Assembly (NCBI GenBank): GCA_964476595.1
Contig: CAYZCL010000014.1
Coordinates: 1-32,680 of the forward strand
Reading direction: 5' to 3'
Length of the DNA: 32,680 nt
Source of the DNA: JALSRD01 sp964476595
Lineage (GTDB): Bacteria; Desulfobacterota; Desulfobacteria; Desulfobacterales; JALSRD01
Every line of letters begins with the position of its first letter. The first letter of the stretch is position 1. The position numbers and the translations under genes were made by a program. Shown in pieces: positions 15,868 through 22,491 of this stretch. The notes under the pieces are model-generated. The model did not search any database and was not told where the DNA came from. It saw only the letters and a list, made by a program, of their open reading frames with translations.

Positions 15868-16934
15868 ACCAGGAAAAGGCCGAGGAGCTCAACCGCATCA
15901 AGAAAGAACGCCGGATCGGAAACCTCGACAACCCCAACATGCCCTACGATTACAGCCGCAGGGAATACGGGACCGTGCCGCGCGACACCACGCGGGCCCC
16001 GTTTCAGTGGGTGTCCGAGGTGGCTTACAAGAACGTGCACCGCATCGTGGCCCGCGGCTACGATACCACCGAGCTGATGGAAGAGGGCTACGGCGTGGTG
16101 GACGTCCTGTTCGTGGACTACCAGGCCCGCATCCCTACCGTTGAAGAGACGCAGATGCTCAACTACGTGATGATTCTGGCGCTGGAGGACGGCCTGTCCA
16201 TGCCGGCGGCTATTTCACGCATCGTGGCCCACTCCAAGACTTTTCTCACCCAGGCCTGCGGCGCCTCGGTGCTGGCTTTCGGCCATGCCTACGGGGCCTA
16301 CTCGGCCTTCGGCAACCGCCTGGAAAAATACATCCGCAAGGTGGACGAAGGCGAAGTCACGCTGGGCGAGGCCGCCGAGGAACTGGTGACCGAGAACCTG
16401 CACGACGAAGCCCTGGGCGTTTCCGGGCTGATGCTCAGGGATCCGGCGGCCAAACGAATGATCGCAAGGGCGGAAAAACTTGGTGTGGCAGGACGTTACA
16501 TTGAATTTTTAAAGGAAATCGTCAAGGCCGCCCAGAAGGCCTCCGACACCCCCGTGGACGTGGACATGCTGGGGGCCAGCGGGGCGGTCATGATGGACCT
16601 CGGGTTCTCTCCCGAGGCCGCCTGGGCCATCATGGCGGTTACGCGTGCCTACGCTGCAGGCGCCCATTTCATCGAGGAGATCGAGCGCAGCGAGTACACC
16701 CGCCTGGGGCAGGAGCTGACCCCGCCGGAAGACTACGACGGGCCGGCGGAACGGCCGGTGCCGCCGCTCAAGGATCGCGCCAGGATCGCCAAGTCGGCGC
16801 TGTGCCGCACCCCGCAGGAGTGGAAGCAGCGTTTCGAGGAGATGAAGAAGCTGCGTGGCAGCGGGTTCGCCATCGTCGAGGAGATCGAGGATCCCAGCAA
16901 AAAGTCCGGCATCAAGAAGGTCGGCAAGCTCTAA
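15855..16934 (+). CDS. Citrate-synthase/citryl-CoA-lyase-like protein 2
   Basis: This is a 359-residue citrate-synthase-fold protein whose ATG lies inside the end of the previous gene, behind GAAGGAG-type sites. It keeps a His at the first catalytic position (His144 in AFGHAYGAYS) and the Asp of the third motif (Asp237 in VDVDMLGAS). The GFGH segment is shortened to VSGLMLRDPAAK, without the second His. Protein 1 lacks the Asp, so the two chains look complementary. A basic, Lys-rich tail (KKSGIKKVGKL) and about 60 extra N-terminal residues set it apart from protein 1. It is followed 96 bases later by phnW. Condensation or cleavage of a CoA thioester with a 2-oxoacid is expected by family; the true reaction is unknown. 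Confidence 0.8.
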   Translation: MGYIDQEKAEELNRIKKERRIGNLDNPNMPYDYSRREYGTVPRDTTRAPFQWVSEVAYKNVHRIVARGYDTTELMEEGYGVVDVLFVDYQARIPTVEETQMLNYVMILALEDGLSMPAAISRIVAHSKTFLTQACGASVLAFGHAYGAYSAFGNRLEKYIRKVDEGEVTLGEAAEELVTENLHDEALGVSGLMLRDPAAKRMIARAEKLGVAGRYIEFLKEIVKAAQKASDTPVDVDMLGASGAVMMDLGFSPEAAWAIMAVTRAYAAGAHFIEEIERSEYTRLGQELTPPEDYDGPAERPVPPLKDRARIAKSALCRTPQEWKQRFEEMKKLRGSGFAIVEEIEDPSKKSGIKKVGKL

Positions 16935-16938
16935 GGCT

Positions 16939-17008
16939 GCTGTCAGGCGGAAATCGCTATCAGGTATCCGCTGTCAGGGATCGCGTGAGGAATGGATCGG
17001 CTGGCAGG
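16939..17008 (+). repeat. Four imperfect 9-base direct repeats before phnW
   Basis: GCTGTCAGG (16939), GCTATCAGG (16956), GCTGTCAGG (16970) and GCTGGCAGG (17000) lie in the 96-base gap between the second citrate-synthase-like gene and phnW. The start-to-start distances are 17, 14 and 30 bases. They may be remnants of local duplication or a binding array. No promoter is obvious. Confidence 0.4.
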
Positions 17009-17030
17009 GGACGAAACGGAGGACAGGACA

Positions 17031-18167
17031 ATGGAAGTGGTCAAACCGGTCAAACGCAACGTGCTGCTCAACCCCGGGCCCGCCACCACCACGGACACCG
17101 TCAAGTACGCCCAGGTGGTACCGGACATCTGCCCGCGGGAACAGGAATTCGTCGACATCATGACCGAGGTGCGCCGGGAACTGGTCAAGATCGTACACGG
17201 TGACCCGGAGAAATACACGGCCGTGATCTTCACCGGCTCGGGCACCATCATCCAGGACGTACTGGTCAATTCGCTGGTGCCCGAGGGCAAGAAGATCTGC
17301 GTGGTCAACAACGGCGCTTACGCCGCCCGCATGGCCGGGATCGCGGACTACTACGGGATTCCCTGCGTCAACCTGGAATTCGACACCACCGGCCTGCCGG
17401 ACCTGGCGGTGGTGGAAAAGGCCCTGGCGGCCGACCCGGACATCGCCGTGGTGGCGGCCGTGCACCACGAGACCGGTACCGGCGTGCTCAACCCCGTCCG
17501 GGAGATCGGGCGCCTGGCCCACGACCACGGCTGCGTGTTCGTGGTGGACACCATCTCCACCTACGCGCTGAGGCCCATCGACATCGAGGCCGAGAACATC
17601 GACTTCCTGATGTCTTCGGCCCAGAAGGGGCTGGCCGCCATGACCGGTGCCTCCTGGACCGTCGGCCGCAGGGACGAGATCGAGAAGTCCAGGGACTATC
17701 CGACGCGTTCCTACTACTGCAACCTGTACATGCAGTACGACTTTTTCGAGCGCGTGGGCGAGATGCACTTCACACCGCCGGTGCAGACCATCTACGCCCT
17801 GCAGCAGGCCATCCGCGAGTACTGGCAGGAAGGCGAGAACGCGCGTTGGGAGCGCCTGACCCAGTGCTGGGAGGCCATTCACCGCGGACTGGAGGAGATC
17901 GGGCTGCAGTCGGTCATCGACAAGGACATCCAGGGCAGGCTGGTGGTGACCGTCAAGGCCCCTGAAGACGGGAAATTCGACTTCAACCGGCTGCACGATT
18001 ACTGTTATGAACGGGGTTTCACCATCTATCCGGGCAAGATGTTCGGCCTCAAGACTTTCCGGCTGTGCAACCTGGGGGTGATCACCGCAAAGGACATCGA
18101 AGACTTCTTCGGAGTGGCCAGGGAAGCCTTCCGGGAGATGGGGTATTCGCTTCCGCTGCAAGTTTGA
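17031..18167 (+). CDS. phnW: 2-aminoethylphosphonate:pyruvate transaminase
   Basis: This is a 378-residue class V PLP aminotransferase. The N-terminus RNVLLNPGPATTTDTVKYAQ continuing to VVPDICPRE, and the C-terminal YERGFTIYPGKMFG, are hallmarks of PhnW-type enzymes. Lys199 in SSAQKG should hold PLP, and VVDTIST contains the Asp expected to contact the pyridine ring. The reaction moves the amino group of AEP to pyruvate, giving phosphonoacetaldehyde and alanine. A GGAGG site precedes the ATG at 17031. The usual downstream partners PhnX, PhnY and PhnA are not in this window; a CoA-acylating aldehyde dehydrogenase follows instead. A related amine substrate, such as taurine, cannot be ruled out. 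Confidence 0.88.
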   Translation: MEVVKPVKRNVLLNPGPATTTDTVKYAQVVPDICPREQEFVDIMTEVRRELVKIVHGDPEKYTAVIFTGSGTIIQDVLVNSLVPEGKKICVVNNGAYAARMAGIADYYGIPCVNLEFDTTGLPDLAVVEKALAADPDIAVVAAVHHETGTGVLNPVREIGRLAHDHGCVFVVDTISTYALRPIDIEAENIDFLMSSAQKGLAAMTGASWTVGRRDEIEKSRDYPTRSYYCNLYMQYDFFERVGEMHFTPPVQTIYALQQAIREYWQEGENARWERLTQCWEAIHRGLEEIGLQSVIDKDIQGRLVVTVKAPEDGKFDFNRLHDYCYERGFTIYPGKMFGLKTFRLCNLGVITAKDIEDFFGVAREAFREMGYSLPLQV

Positions 18168-18221
18168 AGTTTGAAATGTGGGAGTCGGGTTTCGAGTGAA
18201 CAGACAATAAGGAGAAAAAAG

Positions 18222-19610
18222 ATGGAAGACAACATCCAGGAGATGTATGAAAGGGCCCGCAGGGCTTTCAAGGAAGTCGAGTTCTGGCCCCAGGAGAAGG
18301 TCGACGAGATGGTGCTCTCGGTGGCCTGGGAACTGCTCAAGGAAGATGTGCGCAGGAAACTGGGTACCTTGGCCGTCGAGGAATCGGGCATCGGCGTGGC
18401 CGAAGACAAGATCGCCAAGATCCGCAACAAGACCCTGGGAACCCTCTGGGACCAGCAGGGTGTCAAAACCTGCGGCCTGGTGGAGGAAGACCCGGTCCTG
18501 CAGATCCGCAAGTACGCCAAACCCATCGGCGTGATCGCCAACGTGGTGCCCTGCACCAACCCGGAGTCGACCATCTGCTGCCTGGCGCTGAGCACGCTCA
18601 AGACGCGCAACGCCCAGATCGTCTCGCCGCATCCCCGGACCCAGAAGACCTCCTACGAGACCGTGCAGCACGTGCGCAAGGGGCTGGCCAAGGTGGGAGC
18701 GCCCGTCGACCTGGTGCAGTGCATCCAGCAGACCAGCCACGCCAAGACCTCCGAGCTGATGGCCAACTGCGACTACGCCGTGGCCACCGGCGGCGCCGCC
18801 CTGGTCAAGGTGGTCTACGCCGCCGGCAAACCGGCCCAGACCGTGGGCGCCGGCAACGTTGTATCCATCGTCGACGAGACCGCCGACATCCCGGCGGCGG
18901 CCCACAAGGTGTTCATCTCCAAGATCGCCAACAACTCGGCTTCCTGTTCGTCGGAGAACGCCGTGGCCGTTCACGAGAGCAAGTTCGACGAGATGATGGC
19001 GGCGCTCCAGTCCGAGGGGGCCTACCTGTGCAGCACCGAGGAGCGCGAGAAGCTGCGCAAGACCATGTGGCCCGACGGTACGCACCTGAACCGCGACATC
19101 GTGGCCCACTCGGCCCGATTCATCGCCGACCTGGCGGGCATCGTCGTGCCCGAGGGGACCCGGGTGCTCATGGTGATGGGCGAGAAGATCGGCCCCGAAG
19201 ACCGTTTCTCCGGAGAAAAGATCTCGCCGGTGCTGACCGTCTGGAAGTGGAGCGACTTTGACGAGATGCTGGACCGCCTGGAGAAGATCCTCAAGTTCTC
19301 GGGCGAGGGACACTCGGCCTCCATCCACACCGAGATCGACGAACGGCGGGTGAAACTGGCCCTGCGCGCCAACGTGGGGCGCGTGGTGTGCAACATGCCC
19401 CACTCATACGCCAACAGCGGCGGGTGGACCTCGGGGCTGCCCACCACCGACACCCTGGGCTGCGGCAGCTGGGCCGGTAACATCACCAGCGACAACATCA
19501 ACTGGCGCCATTTTCTGAACTACACCTGGCTGGCGCTGCCCAAGGAGGAGTACATCCCCAGCGACGAGGAACTCTTCGGGGATTTTCTCCGTAAGTGGGG
19601 CAGTGACTAA
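18222..19610 (+). CDS. CoA-acylating aldehyde dehydrogenase (SauS/EutE-like)
   Basis: This is a 462-residue member of the acylating branch of the aldehyde dehydrogenase family. It has VVPCTNPEST and the LKTRNAQIVSPHPR region for NAD(P) binding, and Cys242 in ANNSASCSSEN as the catalytic thiol. The length and motifs match sulfoacetaldehyde/acetaldehyde dehydrogenases that make an acyl-CoA from aldehyde, CoA and NAD(P). An AAGGAG site precedes the ATG at 18222. Coming 54 bases after phnW, it would be placed to turn phosphonoacetaldehyde into phosphonoacetyl-CoA, a step I do not know to be established. Acetaldehyde (if PhnX is encoded elsewhere) or sulfoacetaldehyde are alternatives. A terminator-like hairpin follows. 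Confidence 0.87.
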   Translation: MEDNIQEMYERARRAFKEVEFWPQEKVDEMVLSVAWELLKEDVRRKLGTLAVEESGIGVAEDKIAKIRNKTLGTLWDQQGVKTCGLVEEDPVLQIRKYAKPIGVIANVVPCTNPESTICCLALSTLKTRNAQIVSPHPRTQKTSYETVQHVRKGLAKVGAPVDLVQCIQQTSHAKTSELMANCDYAVATGGAALVKVVYAAGKPAQTVGAGNVVSIVDETADIPAAAHKVFISKIANNSASCSSENAVAVHESKFDEMMAALQSEGAYLCSTEEREKLRKTMWPDGTHLNRDIVAHSARFIADLAGIVVPEGTRVLMVMGEKIGPEDRFSGEKISPVLTVWKWSDFDEMLDRLEKILKFSGEGHSASIHTEIDERRVKLALRANVGRVVCNMPHSYANSGGWTSGLPTTDTLGCGSWAGNITSDNINWRHFLNYTWLALPKEEYIPSDEELFGDFLRKWGSD

Positions 19611-19627
19611 TCTGCCGGCCGGCAACC

Positions 19628-19653
19628 GGGGCGGCCGCCGGACCGCCCCTTTA
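19628..19653 (+). terminator. Terminator-like hairpin after the acylating dehydrogenase
   Basis: There is a 7-bp stem, GGGGCGG (19628-19634) with CCGCCCC (19643-19649), an 8-base loop, then TTTAT. The short T tract makes it a modest terminator. It marks the likely end of the citrate-synthase-like/phnW/dehydrogenase transcript. Confidence 0.55.
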
Positions 19654-19669
19654 TGCGGACCCCGCGGGC

Positions 19670-20245
19670 ATGTCAAACGCCGAACCGCTTGACGGACTGT
19701 ACCGCGCGTTGCGGGACCGCCGCCTGGAAGCGGCGCTGGCGGTGTTGCAGCGTGACCCCCAGCGCCTGCCCGTTTCCCGGGTGGGTGCGCTGGTGGAGCG
19801 ACTCGAGCGACGTTCCCGCCGGTTGCGGGCCGCGGGGGAAATCGGCGCCCGGCGAAGGACGCAGCGGCATCTTTTCGCACTCCGGGCGCTCATGGCCCAC
19901 GGCCCGCGTCCCCGGAAAATGATCCGCGACGTGGAACTGGCGCCGGACTACGACGGCAAGTTCATGCTGATGCAGCTGGCCGGCGGCATGCTGGACGGCA
20001 AGCTGTGCCTGCGCGGCGGCGATGACTGGCACCTGGAAATCCTGCGCAACACGGCGGCCGAAATCCGTGACCTGGGCTTTTGCCGTGTCGAGGTGTTCGC
20101 CCTGGGGGGCGGCTTTGTGCGCCGCGAAGACCGGCGCCTGCGGCTGTGGGGAAGCAGCGACGCCTTCGGCCGCTGCGACATGGTCCTGGCTGCGGGGTTG
20201 CTGCGGCGCGCTTTTCCGGAAACCGACATCCGGGTCGAGGATTGA
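19670..20245 (+). CDS. Janus/PHPT1-like (phosphohistidine phosphatase-fold) protein
   Basis: This is a 191-residue protein. Residues 1-85 are Arg-rich with no domain I recognise. Residues about 88-190 follow the plan of the Janus/PHPT1 family: a beta-strand region (GKFMLMQL), then WHLEIL with His121 at the place of the PHPT1 catalytic His, then LGGGFVRR (145-152), GSSDAFGRCD (161-170) and a closing FPETDIRVED resembling the PDYEV-type end of PHPT1. PHPT1 removes phosphate from phosphohistidine. The match is by motif order only. It starts the PHPT-ASCH-Nudix trio, with 4 bases between its stop and the next start. The ATG at 19670 has only a weak CGCGGG-type site before it. Confidence 0.7.
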   Translation: MSNAEPLDGLYRALRDRRLEAALAVLQRDPQRLPVSRVGALVERLERRSRRLRAAGEIGARRRTQRHLFALRALMAHGPRPRKMIRDVELAPDYDGKFMLMQLAGGMLDGKLCLRGGDDWHLEILRNTAAEIRDLGFCRVEVFALGGGFVRREDRRLRLWGSSDAFGRCDMVLAAGLLRRAFPETDIRVED

Positions 20246-20249
20246 CCCC

Positions 20250-20672
20250 GTGAGAGCCATCACCCTCCCACGGCCCATGGCCTGGCTGGTGGCCGTGGGC
20301 GCCAAGCGCATCGAAACGCGGCCGCACTCGACCCGCTACCGGGGACCGCTGGCCATTCACGCCGCCGCCGCCCCGGCCGCGGCCACGGACCCTTACCACC
20401 GCCGGGTGCTGTCGGAAGGCGGACTGAACCCGGACCGCCTGCCCGGAGGCGTGGTCGTCGCACTGTGCCGCCTGGCCGACTGCCGGGGCATCACAGCGGC
20501 GCAGTGTCCCTGCTATCCCGAGTACGCCTTCGGACGGTTTGTCCCCGGCTGGTACGCTTGGCATCTGGCGGATGTGCGGGCGCTGGACACGCCGGTGCCG
20601 GCCCGCGGGCACGCCGGACTGTGGCGCTGGCAGCCGGGAAAACACCTCCTGGAGGAGTCGCAACATGGATGA
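20250..20672 (+). CDS. ASCH-domain protein
   Basis: This is a 140-residue protein starting at the GTG at 20250, 4 bases after the upstream stop. MRAITLPRPMAWLVAVGAKR, followed by IETRPHSTRYRGPLAIHAA, is the typical start of ASCH domains, with their beta-barrel and the ETR and RG signature. The later AFGRFVPGWYAWHLADVR completes the barrel. ASCH proteins are predicted RNA- or modified-nucleoside-binding proteins; some are amidohydrolases of acetylated cytidine. Its stop overlaps the Nudix start by 8 bases, so the two are translationally coupled. The exact activity is unknown. Confidence 0.8.
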   Translation: MRAITLPRPMAWLVAVGAKRIETRPHSTRYRGPLAIHAAAAPAAATDPYHRRVLSEGGLNPDRLPGGVVVALCRLADCRGITAAQCPCYPEYAFGRFVPGWYAWHLADVRALDTPVPARGHAGLWRWQPGKHLLEESQHG

Positions 20673-21225
20673 GAAACCGAAGAGGGCGCCGGGCGAGGCA
20701 AAAAAGGTCGAAACCGTCTTCGCCGGCCGCCTGTTTTCGTTCACCGTGGAGGACGTGCAGCTGCCCAACGGCGTGAACACGCGCATGGCTTTCGTACGCC
20801 ACCCGGGCTCCACCGCCATCGTGCCGCTGACCGACGACCGGCGGGTGGTGATGACCCGGCAGTACCGTCACGCGGTGCGGCAATACCTGCTGGAGGTGCC
20901 GGCCGGTACCATGGAACCCGGGGAGCCGCCGCTGGACTGCGCGCGACGCGAGCTCGAGGAAGAGACCGGCCTGGTCCCCGGCCGCATGCACTGCCTGGGC
21001 CGCACCCACATCCTGCCGTCCTACTCCGACGAGGTCATCCACCTCTACCTGGCGCGGGACCTGACGCCCACCGCGCAACACCTGGACCGCGACGAGATCA
21101 TCGAACTGGAGACCCACCCCCTGTCCCGCCTCATGGAGATGATCGCCGACGGCCGCATCACGGATGCCCTGACCATTGTCTGCCTGCAACGGACCTGGTT
21201 TTTCCTGGAGAACGCGTCAGGCTGA
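20665..21225 (+). CDS. Nudix hydrolase (ADP-ribose pyrophosphatase-like)
   Basis: This is a 186-residue Nudix enzyme. The Nudix box is complete from Gly81 to Leu103 (G-x5-E-x7-REU-x-EE-x-GU, with Arg95, Glu96, Glu99 and Glu100). The preceding TRQYRHAV and LEVPAGTMEPGE are typical of the ADP-sugar pyrophosphatase subgroup, which cuts ADP-ribose to AMP and ribose 5-phosphate using Mg2+. A GGAGGAG site lies just before the ATG, inside the end of the ASCH gene. It is cytosolic. The substrate is inferred from subgroup resemblance. It converges with the LysR gene across an 88-base gap. Confidence 0.92.
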   Translation: MDEKPKRAPGEAKKVETVFAGRLFSFTVEDVQLPNGVNTRMAFVRHPGSTAIVPLTDDRRVVMTRQYRHAVRQYLLEVPAGTMEPGEPPLDCARRELEEETGLVPGRMHCLGRTHILPSYSDEVIHLYLARDLTPTAQHLDRDEIIELETHPLSRLMEMIADGRITDALTIVCLQRTWFFLENASG

Positions 21226-21313
21226 CGGAAAAGCCGCCCCAGCCCGGGATGGTGGGTCCGCCTGCGGCGATTTTAGCAGTTTGCGCCCACATGAAGCAGC
21301 GTGGGGCAGTCCC

Positions 21314-22219
21314 TCAGAAGATCGACCGCATGTACCCCTGCGTCCAGCGGTCGATGCGCGTGATCAGCGCCCGCAGCGGCTCCGAGATGTACTTGTCGCG
21401 GTGGTGCACCAGGTAGAACTTGCGCGTCAGGGTCTTATCGGTCAGCGGGATTTCCGCCAGGCGACCGGCCTGGATCTCCTCCTGGGCCACCTTGCGGCTG
21501 ATCAGCGCGATGCCCAGGCCGGCCTCCACGGATTCCTTGATGGCCCGGTTGCTGGACAGCTCCAGGGGGATCGTCAGGGACAGCTTGTTTACCCGCACCA
21601 GCTTTTCCAGCGCCTTGCGGGGCGCCGAACCCGGCTCGTGGACGATCATGGGGTGGTCCTCGAGGTCACGCGGGTCGAGAAGCTGTTTGCGTGTGATGGG
21701 ATGGCCCGGCGGCACGATGAGGATCAGGCGGTCCTCGAGAATCTCCCGCAGGACGGTCTTGGGGTTGTCGATGGGGTAGGAGATGAAGCCCAGATCGCTT
21801 TCCAGGGCGACCACCTTTTCCACCACCAGGTCGCTGGGCAGAATGTTGACCGAAAGCGTGATGTGGGGATTGGCGCGGCAGAAGGGCGTCGTGATCGAGG
21901 GCAGGTAGTAGGCGCCGAAGCTTTCGCTGGCGTGAACGCGGATGTGGCCCTTTTCGAATTTCTGGAATTCGCGGATGCTCTCTTCGGCGAAGCGCTCCAT
22001 CTCGAAGATTTTCTCGGCCACCTCGAAGAGGGCCTCGCCGGCATCGGTGAGCGCCATCTGCTTGCCGAAACGATTGATGAAGCGCAGGTCGTACTGTTCC
22101 TGCAGCCGCTGGATGCCCTTGGTGACGGCCGGCTGGGTGATGTTGAGCTCCCGGGCGGCGGCGCTCAGGTTGCCGTGCCGTGCCGCCAGGTAGAAGATCT
22201 TCAGCAGGTTGAGGTTCAC
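21314..22219 (-). CDS. LysR-family transcriptional regulator
   Basis: This is a 301-residue LysR regulator. Residues 1-60 form the helix-turn-helix (NLNLLKIFYLAARHGNLSAA, then ELNITQPAVTKGIQRLQ). The rest is the two-lobed effector-binding domain (HIRVHASESFGAYYLP, DLGFISYPID, SVEAGLGIALISRK), similar to the CysL/CbbR-like subgroup. The start is the GTG at 22219, which fits the conserved N-terminus of the family. Only an A-rich AAAAAGG touches the start, so initiation may be weak. It faces away from the TIGR03790 gene across 272 bases and could control that gene, itself, or the distant phosphonate-type genes. The ligand is unknown. Confidence 0.93.
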   Translation of the reverse strand: MNLNLLKIFYLAARHGNLSAAARELNITQPAVTKGIQRLQEQYDLRFINRFGKQMALTDAGEALFEVAEKIFEMERFAEESIREFQKFEKGHIRVHASESFGAYYLPSITTPFCRANPHITLSVNILPSDLVVEKVVALESDLGFISYPIDNPKTVLREILEDRLILIVPPGHPITRKQLLDPRDLEDHPMIVHEPGSAPRKALEKLVRVNKLSLTIPLELSSNRAIKESVEAGLGIALISRKVAQEEIQAGRLAEIPLTDKTLTRKFYLVHHRDKYISEPLRALITRIDRWTQGYMRSIF

Positions 22220-22367
22220 CTTTTTATTATGACATCCGGTTATGGTAACGGTCCAAAGTATGATTTGCCATTAACACAGTCGAACCCGCCGGATCAACTG
22301 TTTTCGTTGCCCCCGTCAGGGCCGTCGCAAGTCGCCTGATGCGCCCCCGTTTCCCGGCGGATGGAGA

Positions 22368-22438
22368 GGGAAAAAGCCGCAGGCATGCCGGCAGCGATCT
22401 GCCATCGGCCGCGGACAGATCGAGGTTGGCTTTTTCCC
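22368..22438 (+). repeat. Nested inverted repeats between LysR and the secreted protein gene
   Basis: Outer arms of 11 perfect bases, GGGAAAAAGCC (22368-22378) and GGCTTTTTCCC (22428-22438), enclose perfect 7-base inner arms, CGATCTG (22395-22401) and CAGATCG (22416-22422). As RNA it would fold into a long interrupted hairpin in the leader of the TIGR03790-type gene, ending 53 bases before its ATG. It could be a leader structure, a small mobile repeat or a protein-binding site. Confidence 0.55.
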
Positions 22439-22491
22439 GGGGTTGGGGTAAGGAGAGAAGACTCCCTCGATTCCCCAGGCATACGAAAACC

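Noticed and set aside
18160..18178. Short tandem AAGTTTG repeat at the end of phnW
   Set aside because: Only two copies, partly inside the coding end. It is too short to call a repeat element or a CRISPR.
16974..19403. 809-codon minus-strand frame
   Set aside because: It is antisense to phnW and the aldehyde dehydrogenase, both of which have complete motifs. The translation is His/Gly/Val-rich with no recognisable fold.
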